From positions 1 through 64,000 of the forward strand of contig CALUYN010000002.1 of NCBI GenBank assembly GCA_944325025.1: a DNA stretch of 64,000 nucleotides. Reading direction: 5' to 3'. A model generated the notes under the pieces. That model was not told the DNA's origin. It saw nothing but the letters and a program-made list of their open reading frames with translations, and did not search any database. Source of the DNA: Candidatus Gastranaerophilales bacterium. Its GTDB lineage: Bacteria; Cyanobacteriota; Vampirovibrionia; Gastranaerophilales; Gastranaerophilaceae. A program made the position numbers and the translations under genes. Each line of letters starts with the position of its first letter. Position 1 is the stretch's first letter. Below, one piece after another: positions 35,041-44,069 of this stretch.

Positions 35041-35882
35041 CAACTTTACAAGAGATTTTGAAAATATTGACAGACAACGGTATTGAACCTAATGAAGCAA
35101 ATGTTGAAGTTAAACTTTTGCTTGAACATTTTGCAAACTACGGCACAAAAGATATTATCATGGGTAATAAATTAACTCCCGAAAAACTTGAATTAGTCAA
35201 AGAAAAGGCTATACTGCGCGCCAAAACCCGTCAGCCTGTACAGCACATAACAGGTTTTGCATACTTTATGGGAGAAAAATTTATTGTAAATCCTTCTGTT
35301 TTAATTCCGCGTGATGAAACGGAAATTCTTGTAAGAAAAGCTGTTGATATTATCAATAAAAATAATTTTAAAATGGCTCTTGATGTTGGCACAGGTTCTG
35401 GCTGCATTGCCTGTATGATAGCGAAACACACGGAATGCCAGATTATCGGGCTTGATATTTCAACGGATGCTTTAAATACTGCACTTGACAACGCCTCAAG
35501 ATTAAACCTTTTTAACAAAGCCATCTTTAGAAAATCGGATATTTTTTCAAACGTAAAACCAGGTGAAACTTTTGATATAATTGTTTCTAACCCTCCCTAT
35601 ATACCCCCTTGTGAAAAAGAAAAAATCCAGACGGAAGTAAAGTTTGATCCGCCGGAAGCTCTGTTTACAAAAGATGAAAAAGGTTTGGAGTTTTACGAAA
35701 AAATTACCTGCGAGGCGCCGAGAATATTGAATAAAGGCGGATATCTGCTGTTTGAACTTGGTATCGGGCAGTCTGCTGATGTTAAATCCTTAATGGAGCA
35801 AAACAGCTTTTCTGATATTGAGATAATAAAAGACCTTGCGGGAATTGATAGAGTAATAAGCGCAAGATTAGAAGGCGATTAG
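35037..35882 (+). CDS. prmC: Release factor glutamine N5-methyltransferase
   Basis: 281 aa from ATG 35037 (MTTLQEILKILTDNG). It methylates the GGQ glutamine of RF1/RF2 with S-adenosylmethionine. N-terminal helical PrmC_N domain with QHITGFAYFMG and VLIPRDETEILV, SAM-binding DVGTGSGCIA and the catalytic NPPY motif in VSNPPYIPP. GGAG in the preceding repeat gives the ribosome-binding site. Overlaps the upstream ORF by 4 bp. Confidence 0.94.
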   Translation: MTTLQEILKILTDNGIEPNEANVEVKLLLEHFANYGTKDIIMGNKLTPEKLELVKEKAILRAKTRQPVQHITGFAYFMGEKFIVNPSVLIPRDETEILVRKAVDIINKNNFKMALDVGTGSGCIACMIAKHTECQIIGLDISTDALNTALDNASRLNLFNKAIFRKSDIFSNVKPGETFDIIVSNPPYIPPCEKEKIQTEVKFDPPEALFTKDEKGLEFYEKITCEAPRILNKGGYLLFELGIGQSADVKSLMEQNSFSDIEIIKDLAGIDRVISARLEGD

Positions 35883-35889
35883 AAGATAA

Positions 35890-36235
35890 GAGGGTAGGCC
35901 ATAAAAGCTGACGGAGGGCAGGAAGGCAGGAGGGCAGGCTAGTATCATTTATAAATGAGTTGGTAAAATTGCGACAAAATTTAATTTATAACAGCTTTGC
36001 CTCTATGCCTCTTCGCATCTTTGCATCTGATATCACCTCACCCTTACCCTCTCCTTTACAAGGAGAGGGAAGTTTGCTGTTGATAATCGTCATTGCGGAC
36101 ATGCGAATTGACCTTCGCTTGATCCGCAATCGCAAAATAGTTGCAATATGAATGAGATTAACAGGTGCGAGGGATAAGGAGATTCCGAAACGAGTTCGGA
36201 ATGACAATAATACCCGAGTGCATTGACAGAATAAA
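35890..36235. repeat. Composite repeat copy
   Basis: Composite element (35905-36035), CCCTCTCCTTTACAAGGAGAGGG palindrome (36047-36069), and ATTGCGGA...TCCGCAAT hairpin (36092-36130), whose flanks are identical to 29097-29170. A TTCCGAAACGAGTTCGGAA inverted repeat is at 36183-36201. Confidence 0.75.
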
Positions 36236-36269
36236 GCGATAACAAGAATATCTATAAGTACTCTAGAAC

Positions 36270-36435
36270 ACCGAAAAAAGCGGCTTATGCAACCCCGTAA
36301 GCAGTCATGGGTGCAGCGGCCTCTTGCTCGTATCGCGATAAACGGGACTTTGGAATGCTCCGCCGGCTCATCGCCGCCGTGTGCTTCCTTCGCCCTCTGC
36401 TCACTCGCGCTACGCTGCCTACGTGCGTAGCACAA
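36270..36435. other. GC-rich island of unknown nature
   Basis: About 160 bp much richer in G+C than the surroundings, with no ORF supported. It shares wording (CGCCCTCTGCTCACTCGCGCT) with the GC-rich block nested at about 29499-29575. It could be another repeat module or a foreign scrap; no RNA family recognised. Confidence 0.45.
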
Positions 36436-36440
36436 GAAAA

Positions 36441-36467
36441 TGCCGGAAACAGTGAGGATTTCCGGCA
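36441..36467 (-). terminator. Intrinsic terminator of tolC
   Basis: TGCCGGAAA/TTTCCGGCA stem followed on the minus strand by TTTTCTTG, downstream of the tolC stop. A second hairpin (ACTTTAAA/TTTAAAGT, 36473-36494) precedes it. Confidence 0.7.
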
Positions 36468-36534
36468 CATTACTTTAAATTTGGGTTTAAAGTAAAGAGG
36501 TGATGATTATATGTGATTTTAGTTTACATAAGTT

Positions 36535-37956
36535 TTAATTTACGTAGTCATAAGGTTTGCTGCCTGTAGCTTTGTACAAGCTGATTGCATCTGTCATACA
36601 TTCAACTTTTTGCTGTGCTACAAGTTTTTCTATTGTCAGAAGGTTTTCCTGATACTGGATTAAATCAAGTTTAGAGATTGTTCCTTCATCAAATTTGTGT
36701 TCGCTGTATTTGTAATCTTCTTTTTCCAGATTGTATTGGTGCTCTGTCTGGAGCATTTTGTCTTTGTCGAGTTTTGCGGCAACAAGAGCATCGTTTACTT
36801 CCTGAATAGCTGTCAGGTTAGTTTTGTAGTAATTTTGCAAAACTCTTTCATAAGTAGCTTTTTTCAATCTTAAATTTGCAATTAACGATCCGCCCTGGAA
36901 TAACGGTGTCATAATTCCGCCTGCAAGACCCAGAAGCATATTTTTTGTGGTGAATAAGCTTCCCAAATCGCCTGCGTTAAAGATTGCGCCGCCTAATATA
37001 TTGATTGACGGAAGAAATTCTTTTTTTGCAACTTTAACATCAATTCCCGCTTTTTCAACCATCAATTCAGCCTTAAGGTAGTCAGGTCTGTTAGTAATGA
37101 TTTCGGAAGGAATTTGTGAAGGTACCGCGATTTTGTAATTGATATTGTCAAGCGAATTTCTTTCAAGAGCATTAGCATTTTCAGGGCTTTCTCCTATAAG
37201 TACGCTCAATTGATGTAACATTTGCTCTCTGTGTTTCTTTAATTCTATTAAATCGGTTTGGCCTTGAACCAGTGATTTATTCGCTCTGACGGTATCAGCA
37301 GTAGATGTTAAGCCTTCTTTATTGCTTGCTACCATTAAATCATAAATTTCCTGTCTTATTTTTACAATTTGTTCCTGCAATTCAACCATTTTGTCGAGAT
37401 TAATTATGTTAAAATATGTTGAGCCTACGGCTGAGGCAATTGAAATATAAGCTGCGCGTTCATCAAGTTTTGAACCTTCGTAAAGTTTTTTTACGGCCTG
37501 TGTTTTATTATGGTTTTTCAAAAAGATATCTGCTTCATATTGAACAATGATAGGAACACCAAATGCCGCATCAGTACTTGTGCTTCCTGGAGCTTTATAC
37601 CATGCCGGCCCGAAACCTCCGACTGCTGAAGGAAGTTCATTTGCAAATTGGGCTTTTACATTTTGATAATATTCTTCAACATTAAGAGTTGCCATTTTTA
37701 AATCATAATTATTTATAACGGCTTTTTGTATATAACTGTTAAGAATATCATCATTAAAATTTCCCCACCAGTTCATATTTATATATTCAAATTTATAATC
37801 ATCAGATGTTTTTTGTTTTTTATTTTTGCTGACCATGCTTTTGAATTGTTTCGGGGCAGCAGTTGATGCTTTTGCATTTTCTTCAACTGCGAAAACAGGC
37901 ATGGTGTTCATGCTTATAATACTTGCCAGTAATGCTATTGATACTAATTTTCTCAC
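36535..37956 (-). CDS. Outer-membrane efflux protein, TolC/NodT family
   Basis: 473 aa. Signal peptide 1-24 (MRKLVSIALLASIISMNTMPVFA), then the WWGNFNDDILNSYIQKAVINN motif usual in NodT-type factors, two OEP repeats with long helices, and RPDYLKAELMVEKAG at the start of the second repeat. The trimeric channel takes substrates from an inner-membrane pump across the outer membrane. It is divergent from marR-emrA-emrB-emrB, and so is most likely the outer-membrane part of that pump. Presence of an outer membrane protein supports a diderm envelope. Confidence 0.88.
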   Translation of the reverse strand: MRKLVSIALLASIISMNTMPVFAVEENAKASTAAPKQFKSMVSKNKKQKTSDDYKFEYINMNWWGNFNDDILNSYIQKAVINNYDLKMATLNVEEYYQNVKAQFANELPSAVGGFGPAWYKAPGSTSTDAAFGVPIIVQYEADIFLKNHNKTQAVKKLYEGSKLDERAAYISIASAVGSTYFNIINLDKMVELQEQIVKIRQEIYDLMVASNKEGLTSTADTVRANKSLVQGQTDLIELKKHREQMLHQLSVLIGESPENANALERNSLDNINYKIAVPSQIPSEIITNRPDYLKAELMVEKAGIDVKVAKKEFLPSINILGGAIFNAGDLGSLFTTKNMLLGLAGGIMTPLFQGGSLIANLRLKKATYERVLQNYYKTNLTAIQEVNDALVAAKLDKDKMLQTEHQYNLEKEDYKYSEHKFDEGTISKLDLIQYQENLLTIEKLVAQQKVECMTDAISLYKATGSKPYDYVN

Positions 37957-38000
37957 TTTTTCATTTCCTTTATTTTTAGTACTTGCAATTTTTATAATGA

Positions 38001-38060
38001 TATGTTAGCATAATATTGTTGTAAATGCAACATATTTTTTTTACAACATAATATATAAAT
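38001..38060. promoter_or_regulatory. Candidate operator in the tolC-marR divergent region
   Basis: TGTTG-TAAATG-CAACA (38017-38032) is a palindrome with further copies of its half site (ACAACATA at 38042; TATGTTAG at 38001). MarR dimers bind such palindromes and usually repress their own gene and the neighbouring pump. Confidence 0.45.
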
Positions 38061-38072
38061 AATAAAACAGAT

Positions 38073-38078
38073 TATAAT
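38073..38078 (+). promoter_or_regulatory. -10 element of marR, leaderless arrangement
   Basis: TATAAT, then TAAAGT, then the ATG; no Shine-Dalgarno. Confidence 0.55.
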
Positions 38079-38084
38079 TAAAGT

Positions 38085-38558
38085 ATGAAAACTAAACAGG
38101 ATTGTAAATTACATTATACAGACAGTATACATTATGAACTTGAACAGACTTCGAGGTTAATGAAAAAGTTAACAAACCAGCTTTTTGAAAAACTGGAGAT
38201 AGGTTTGACTATTGATGAATATGCTGCATTGGATACTGTTTCCGTTAATGCGGGGATTTGTCAGAGAGATCTTGCAAAACTTATATTAAAAGACAGAGCT
38301 AATACCGGCAGAATTTTGGATTCACTGGAACAAAAAGGATTTATTACACGATTTATCGACACAAAAAACAACAGGTTAGTAAAAAAAATGGGGATAACCG
38401 AAAAGGGTTTGAGAGAACTTGACACAATTAATAAAAAAGTGAAACAATATCTTGAGAGTGTTACAAAAACGATTTCTGATGAGGATATTGAAAGAGTTCA
38501 GGAAACATTAAAATCTTTCAGGTTAGAATTGGAAAAAGTAGTACAGATAAATATATAA
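38085..38558 (+). CDS. MarR-family transcriptional regulator
   Basis: 157 aa. Winged-helix MarR fold: helices around MKKLTNQLFEKLEIGLTIDEYAAL, recognition region CQRDLAKLILKDRANTGRILDSLEQKGF, wing RFIDTKNNRLVKKMGITEKG, then the C-terminal dimerisation helices. First gene of marR-emrA-emrB-emrB and divergent from tolC; probably a drug-responsive repressor of both units. Confidence 0.92.
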   Translation: MKTKQDCKLHYTDSIHYELEQTSRLMKKLTNQLFEKLEIGLTIDEYAALDTVSVNAGICQRDLAKLILKDRANTGRILDSLEQKGFITRFIDTKNNRLVKKMGITEKGLRELDTINKKVKQYLESVTKTISDEDIERVQETLKSFRLELEKVVQINI

Positions 38559-38576
38559 TTTAATAAGAGGTAGAAA

Positions 38577-39590
38577 ATGGAAGAACAAAATACAAATATC
38601 GAAGAACAAAATGTTCAACAGGAAGAAGAAACAAAAGAGCACAAACCTTTTAAAAGATATATTGCGGCCGCTGCAATAGTGCTGCTGCTTGTGGGCGGTG
38701 CATATTTTATACATGATCTTTTAATGTATCAGTCAACGGATGACGCTTATGTGGAAACAACAACAGTTCAGGTTGCACCGAGAGTAAGCGGACAGATTAT
38801 AGAATCTTATGTAACCGATAACCAGAAGGTTAAAGAAGGCGATCTGGTTGCAAAAATTGATCCGGCAGATTACGAGATTGCACTGGCTCAGGCAGAGGCA
38901 AAATATGAAAGAATTTTGCTTGATCAAAAGAATGCTCAGGCTAATTTTAAAGCAATGCAGACAAATATTGATGTTGCCAAAAAAGATTTGGACAGATATA
39001 CAAATCTTTATGAAAAAGGAGCTGTTTCAAAGCAGACTCTTGATGCTGCTCAGGCAAAATACGATTCTGCTCAGGCAAACTTAACAAAGGCAGAAGAATC
39101 ATTATTATCTCAGGGCGGAAATAAAGTTGCTGATGCTGACTTGAAAGAAGCAAAAGCTTTGAGAGATAAAGCAAAATTAAATCTTAGCTATACAAATATT
39201 TATGCGCCTCAAAACGGAACTGTGGCTTCAAGACGTGTTGAAAAAGGCATGTATGTGAATGTCGGCGCGCCTTTGTTTGTAATTGTTCCTGAAAATGTCT
39301 GGGTTGTTGCAAACTTTAAAGAAAATCAATTACGTCACATGAAACCAGGTCAGCCGGTTGATATTAAAATTGACACTTACCCTGACCATGTTTTTAAAGG
39401 AAAAGTTGACAGTATTCAGAGAGCTTCGGGTGCTAAATCAAGCTTATTCCCGCCTGAAAATGCTGTCGGTTCATTCGTAAAAATAGTTCAGAGAATTCCG
39501 GTAAAAATCGTTTTCACTGAAAAATATGATACAGATAAATACAACGTAGTGCCCGGCATGTCAGTTATTCCGAAAGTAAGAGTAAAATAA
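38577..39590 (+). CDS. emrA: Membrane-fusion (adaptor) protein, HlyD/EmrA family
   Basis: 337 aa. Acidic cytoplasmic tail (~1-22), one TM (YIAAAAIVLLLVGGAYFI), then the lipoyl half-motifs (TVQVAPRVSGQIIESYVTDN and IYAPQNGTVASRRVEKG) around a coiled-coil hairpin, and a beta-barrel (VWVVANFKENQLRHMKPG). It bridges EmrB in the inner membrane to TolC. Follows marR by 18 bp with GAGG before the ATG. Confidence 0.93.
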   Translation: MEEQNTNIEEQNVQQEEETKEHKPFKRYIAAAAIVLLLVGGAYFIHDLLMYQSTDDAYVETTTVQVAPRVSGQIIESYVTDNQKVKEGDLVAKIDPADYEIALAQAEAKYERILLDQKNAQANFKAMQTNIDVAKKDLDRYTNLYEKGAVSKQTLDAAQAKYDSAQANLTKAEESLLSQGGNKVADADLKEAKALRDKAKLNLSYTNIYAPQNGTVASRRVEKGMYVNVGAPLFVIVPENVWVVANFKENQLRHMKPGQPVDIKIDTYPDHVFKGKVDSIQRASGAKSSLFPPENAVGSFVKIVQRIPVKIVFTEKYDTDKYNVVPGMSVIPKVRVK

Positions 39591-39596
39591 GTGAAA

Positions 39597-39662
39597 AGTG
39601 AAGAGTGAAGCGTGAAGAGAAAATCGCTTCACTTTTTCACCCGTCACTTTTCACTCTTAAAA
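39597..39662. repeat. Palindromic (GTGAAGAGTGAAG) repeat between emrA and emrB
   Basis: AAGTGAAGAGTGAAGCG...CGCTTCACTTTTTCACC...CACTTTTCACTCTT forms an imperfect long hairpin. A close copy lies between the two emrB genes (41252-41318). Confidence 0.75.
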
Positions 39663-39672
39663 AGGATTTACA

Positions 39673-41250
39673 ATGTCAGAAAATAATACAAACACCGCAG
39701 TACAGCAAGAAGAATGGACACCGAAAAATAATCCGTGGCTTATAATTATGCCTGTAATGCTCGCAACGTTTATGTATGCTCTCGATGAAACAGTTGCAAA
39801 CGTTGCTCTGCCTCATATTGCAGGTTCATATTCTGTCAGCAACCAAGAATCCATTTGGGTTTTAACAAGCTACTTGATGGCGAGCAGTATTGTTATTCCG
39901 ATGATTGATTATTTTTGTAAATTACTCGGAAGAAAAAATTTGTTTATGGTGGGTGTATTTGTGTTTACTATTGCATCGTTCTTGTGCGGGGTATCAACTT
40001 CTATTGGAATGATTGTAATAGCGCGTGCTATGCAGGGTATTGGCGGCGGCTGCTTGATGCCTATGGCTCAGGCAATTACAATGGAATGCTTTAAGGGTGA
40101 AGCAAGAAACAAGGCTATGGCTGTATTTGGTCTGGTTGTTGTTGTTGCACCTATTTTGGGGCCTGTCATGGGCGGTTATATTACGGAAAACTGGTCTTGG
40201 CCGTACATTTTCTTTATTAACGTGCCGTTTGGTTTTTTCTGTATAGCACTTGCTAAAAAATTTCTTGAAGACCCTCCTTATGCAAGAAGACAGAAAAATG
40301 TTCATCTTGATAAATTTGCATTTTTATGGCTTTGTGTCTGGCTTGTGCCTTTGCAGATTGTATTTGACAAGGGTAATGATGCAGACTGGTTTAATGCGCC
40401 ATGGATTTGCTGGCTTACTGCAATTGCCGTAACAGGCTGTATTTGCTTCTTTTATACTCAGGTCAAAGGAAAAAATCCGCTTATAAAACTTGATGTTTTA
40501 AAAGATGCCAATTTCTTTTGCGGAACTTCAATGTTAATTCTTTTAAACGGTGTATTGTTGGCATCACTTGCGATATTACCCCAATTATTACAGAATATGA
40601 TGGGATATGATGCATTTACAAGCGGACTTGCAATTATGCCAAGAGGTGTCGGGGCGTTTACAGCGTTGGCAATTTTTGGCGGGCTTGGCGGACGCTTGAG
40701 TTATAAAACATACGGTATTATCGGACTTTTCTGTATGGGACTCGGCGGATGGATACTCGGTTCTTTAAATTTAGAAATCAGCATGATGAATATTGTCATT
40801 CCTAACATTGTTTTCGGCCTCGGACTTGTATTCACAATGATGCCTATTACAACTTTGTCCTGTATAACTTTAAGAAACGATCAGATGACAAATGCCTCCG
40901 GTTTCCAAAATTTGCTTAAAACAATAGGAGGAGCAATCGGAACTTCCCTTGTTGCAACTATGATTTCAAGATTATCACAGGTGCACCAGAACGGACTTGT
41001 TAAATCTATGCACAGTACAAATACTATTTTTGCTGATAGATTAAGTTCTTATGCTTCATCTTTTATTCATCAGGCAGGCGATATGATGAATGCTACATAT
41101 ATGGCAGGCAAAATGCTTTATAATCAACTTATTGAACAATCGACGCTGTGTGCTTATATGACAACTTTTAAAGTTTTCGCAATAGCATGTTTTATTTTAA
41201 TTCCGTTTATGTTTTTATTAAAGAGTGAGAGAAAAGCTAAAACGAACTGA
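39673..41250 (+). CDS. emrB: DHA2-family drug:H+ antiporter, EmrB-type (copy 1)
   Basis: 525 aa, 14 predicted TM helices. MFS motif region DETVANVALPHIAG (motif D1), ...RAMQGIGGGCLMPMAQ (motif C-like GxxGGxxxP), and GPVMGGYITENWSWPYIFFINVPFG typical of EmrB/QacA. It exports hydrophobic compounds through EmrA and TolC. AAAAAGGA precedes the ATG. Confidence 0.92.
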   Translation: MSENNTNTAVQQEEWTPKNNPWLIIMPVMLATFMYALDETVANVALPHIAGSYSVSNQESIWVLTSYLMASSIVIPMIDYFCKLLGRKNLFMVGVFVFTIASFLCGVSTSIGMIVIARAMQGIGGGCLMPMAQAITMECFKGEARNKAMAVFGLVVVVAPILGPVMGGYITENWSWPYIFFINVPFGFFCIALAKKFLEDPPYARRQKNVHLDKFAFLWLCVWLVPLQIVFDKGNDADWFNAPWICWLTAIAVTGCICFFYTQVKGKNPLIKLDVLKDANFFCGTSMLILLNGVLLASLAILPQLLQNMMGYDAFTSGLAIMPRGVGAFTALAIFGGLGGRLSYKTYGIIGLFCMGLGGWILGSLNLEISMMNIVIPNIVFGLGLVFTMMPITTLSCITLRNDQMTNASGFQNLLKTIGGAIGTSLVATMISRLSQVHQNGLVKSMHSTNTIFADRLSSYASSFIHQAGDMMNATYMAGKMLYNQLIEQSTLCAYMTTFKVFAIACFILIPFMFLLKSERKAKTN

Positions 41251-41251
41251 G

Positions 41252-41320
41252 TGAAGAGTGAAACGTGAAGAGTGAAGTGAAAGTCGCTTCACTTTTTTAC
41301 CCGTGACTCTTCACTTTATA
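41252..41320. repeat. Palindromic (GTGAAGAGTGAA) repeat between the two emrB genes
   Basis: Nearly the same hairpin as at 39597-39662, again a few bases after a stop and just before a Shine-Dalgarno. Probably duplicated along with, or recombining between, the emrB copies. Confidence 0.75.
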
Positions 41321-41333
41321 AAAAGGAAAATTA

Positions 41334-42893
41334 ATGTCCGAAATAAATCAGCAAACAACCGAATGGAAGCCGTCCGTAAACCCTTGGATTATGGTAATAC
41401 CTGTAATGCTTGCGGTATTTATTTATGTTCTTGACGGAACAATAGGCAACGTTGCATTACCTTATATGGCAGGAAGTTTTTCTGCAACAAGGGATGAATC
41501 CATGTGGATTTTGACAAGTTATTTGATTGCAGCCGGTATTGTAATCCCTGCGGTTGATTTTTTCAGCAAAGTTTTCGGACGTAAAAACTTTTTTATAATA
41601 AGCATAATGATGTTTACAATAGCTTCAATGCTTTGCGGGATGGCAAAGAATATTGAATTTATGATATTTGCTCGTGTTTTGCAAGGTTTTGGCGGCGGCG
41701 GAATTCTGCCGATTTCGCAGGCAATAATGATTGAAAGTTTTCCGAAAGAAAAGCGCGGGCTTGCAATGTCAGTGTTTGGTATGGGGGTAATTCTTGCACC
41801 GATTATCGGGCCTGTTCTCGGGGGTTGGATTACTGATAACTGGACATGGCCGTGGATATTTTTTATAAATGTGCCGTTCGGATGTGTTGCTGCTCTTTTA
41901 TGCCACAAACTTATTGAAGACCCGCCGTATGCAAAACGGCAAAAGAATGTAAAAATAGATGTAAAAGGTTTTATTTATCTTACAATCTGGCTTGTCACGC
42001 TGCAGACGGTTCTAGATAAAGGCAATAATGACGACTGGTTCGGGGCTGTTTGGATTAGATGGACATTCAGTATTTCTGTTATTGCCTGTATTTTGTTTTT
42101 CCATTCTCAGCTTACCAACAAACATTCGCTTGTTGATTTATCTGTTTTCAAGGACAGAAATTTTTCTGCGGGGACGATAATTCAGGTGGTAATTCAGGCG
42201 GTTTTGTATGCTTCTCTTGTAATTCTTCCCCAGTTTTTGCAGAGTATGATGGGTTATACGGCATTTTTAAGCGGCGCAACGATGATGCCGAGAGGCTTTG
42301 GCAGCATGCTTGCTATGCTTATGACTGCTACTCTTTCGAACAGGGTAGATAACAGATTTCTTGTAATGGCAGGACTTGGCTTAATAGGCGGGTCAACCCT
42401 TGTTTTCGGTACATTAAATTTACAGATTTCCAATATGAATATTGCAGTGCCGAACTTTTTTATGGGAATGGGCATGGGGCTTGCAATGGTTCCGATTATG
42501 AATTTGTCTGTTGATACTCTGAAAAACGAGCAGATGACAAACGCTACAGGTATTCAAAACCTCTTGAAAAATATCGGAAGTGCTGTTGGTACATCTCTAG
42601 TTGCAACAATGCTTACAAGATTTGCTCAGGTGCATCAGTATATGTTGGTTGGCAAAACAAGCGAGCTTAATCCTGCATTTATAGAACGCGTTCAATCAAC
42701 TGCAGGTGCTCTTGCAGGATATGCCGAGCATACTGTTGCACAATATATGGCTCAGTATTCTTTATACGGACAGCTTATTGAGCAGTCAAACTTGTGGGCG
42801 TTTATAGATTCTTTCAGAGTATTCGGTATGCTTACCCTTGCTGTTATTCCGCTGTTACTGTTGATGAAAAAGATTAAAAAGAGCAATAGCTGA
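41334..42893 (+). CDS. DHA2-family drug:H+ antiporter, EmrB-type (copy 2)
   Basis: 519 aa, 14 TM. Clear paralogue of copy 1: shared start (EWKPSVNPWIMVIPVMLAVF vs the equivalent WTPKNNPWLIIMPVML), DGTIGNVALPYMAGS, RVLQGFGGGGILPISQA, GPVLGGWITDNWTWPWIFFI, and KNEQMTNATGIQNLLKNIG. Two pumps with one adaptor and one outer-membrane channel may give two substrate ranges. AAAAGGAA before the ATG. Confidence 0.9.
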   Translation: MSEINQQTTEWKPSVNPWIMVIPVMLAVFIYVLDGTIGNVALPYMAGSFSATRDESMWILTSYLIAAGIVIPAVDFFSKVFGRKNFFIISIMMFTIASMLCGMAKNIEFMIFARVLQGFGGGGILPISQAIMIESFPKEKRGLAMSVFGMGVILAPIIGPVLGGWITDNWTWPWIFFINVPFGCVAALLCHKLIEDPPYAKRQKNVKIDVKGFIYLTIWLVTLQTVLDKGNNDDWFGAVWIRWTFSISVIACILFFHSQLTNKHSLVDLSVFKDRNFSAGTIIQVVIQAVLYASLVILPQFLQSMMGYTAFLSGATMMPRGFGSMLAMLMTATLSNRVDNRFLVMAGLGLIGGSTLVFGTLNLQISNMNIAVPNFFMGMGMGLAMVPIMNLSVDTLKNEQMTNATGIQNLLKNIGSAVGTSLVATMLTRFAQVHQYMLVGKTSELNPAFIERVQSTAGALAGYAEHTVAQYMAQYSLYGQLIEQSNLWAFIDSFRVFGMLTLAVIPLLLLMKKIKKSNS

Positions 42894-43270
42894 TAATTCC
42901 CTCTCTTGGGAGAGGGATAAAGGGAGAGGGTTAATTTAGAAGGTATGAATGTAGGCAATTACTGTAAATAGCTTGCTTTCCTACCCTTTAGCCCCTCTCT
43001 CTAGCTCTCTCCCCAAAGGGGCGAGAGAGCAGAAAGCGTCATTGCGGACTTGATCCGCAATCGCATTTTTGTCAGATTTGTAAATCCGACCTACAAACTG
43101 CTACACTGCCCCCCCCATCATCCGGTACTTCGTACCACCTTCTCCCGCACAGAGGAGAAGGAAGAAATACGCTCTTCACGCTTCACTGTTTACACTTCAC
43201 TTAAACGAACTTATCGTCTTATCGCCTTATCGCCTAAAGACAATAGCATTTGCTTATCCCATCAACCTAT
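42894..43270. repeat. Intergenic repeats after the efflux operon
   Basis: CCCTCTCTTGGGAGAGGG (42901-42919), a partial composite element (42930-43000), GCCCC/GGGGC clamp (42990-43028), ATTGCGGA...TCCGCAAT hairpin (43041-43061), the CATCCG...CACCTTCTCCCG...GAGAAGGAAG module (about 43118-43156), and TTCACGCTTCAC (about 43175-43186). No gene supported. Confidence 0.7.
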
Positions 43271-43951
43271 TTATATATGCAGCATCACTATAAAGGTTAA
43301 TATAATTCCAAGCGAAATCACGCCTGTCAATCCAACAAAAATCCAGTAAAGCGAAAACTTTTTCTTATTTGTTCTGCAAACCATAACGGATGACTGTTTT
43401 TTCAGTTTTTTAGATGGTTTTGAGGTGTTTGTTTTTGCCTTTACTTTTCGCGTGGCATCAGGAGTTGATTTTGCTTTTGCTTCTTTATAACGTTCGGCAA
43501 GAGATTTGTTCTTTTCCCCTGTGAGCATAAGTTCTGTGTCGTATTGAAGTTTTAAAATATCCTGACTTTTGCCTTTGTAGTAAACGCAGTAGCTTATTGC
43601 AGTTTCAAAGGCGCGTTTCAGACATTCAAGCGCGGTTATCCCGTCTTTTCTTACGGAAGAGGAATGCACCGCACTGTTGCCGTGTTTTTTTAGGAAATAC
43701 AAATCAGTGATAAATTCCTGTTCTTCAGCTCTGCCTTTAGAACAGTCTTTCAATGTTGCAAGCATTTCATCAAAGCTGTTTTCAATGCTGCATTTTTTAC
43801 CGATAACTTTTTTGCAGACATGTTCGCCAAACCGTCTTGTCTGAGTCATACATTGTTCAAAATACTCATCTCTATATAGTCTTTCGGCATCCGATATTAT
43901 TTCAAATAAATCTTTATCAACTTTTTTCAAAAAATCAAAATTTGTTGCCAT
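43271..43951 (-). CDS. DUF4145-like domain protein with C-terminal membrane anchor
   Basis: 226 aa. The N-terminal ~125 residues (RRFGEHVCKKVIGKK, FITDLYFLKKHGNSAVHSS, ALECLKRAFETAISYCVYY) match the pattern of DUF4145, a helical domain best known as an accessory part of type I restriction R subunits. A basic linker (~150-195) leads to one TM at the C-terminus (YWIFVGLTGVISLGIILTFIVM), so it is tail-anchored. No restriction genes are near. TAAGAT six bases before the ATG suggests a leaderless mRNA. Confidence 0.7.
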   Translation of the reverse strand: MATNFDFLKKVDKDLFEIISDAERLYRDEYFEQCMTQTRRFGEHVCKKVIGKKCSIENSFDEMLATLKDCSKGRAEEQEFITDLYFLKKHGNSAVHSSSVRKDGITALECLKRAFETAISYCVYYKGKSQDILKLQYDTELMLTGEKNKSLAERYKEAKAKSTPDATRKVKAKTNTSKPSKKLKKQSSVMVCRTNKKKFSLYWIFVGLTGVISLGIILTFIVMLHI

Positions 43952-44069
43952 AAAATAATCTTATATCCAAAAAGTACTTATAAATCAATCAAAAAGCCGA
44001 TATGTCATTTTAACTTTTATATCATTAAACAAACTTGCCCAAAATAGAAAAATGGGCTAAACTCTTTTT

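Noticed and set aside
36285..36495. ORFs in the GC-rich island
   Set aside because: High GC leaves stops rare on all frames; no start signal or protein-like pattern.
43050..43349. 99-aa ORF after emrB
   Set aside because: Repeat plus antisense of the DUF4145-like gene end.
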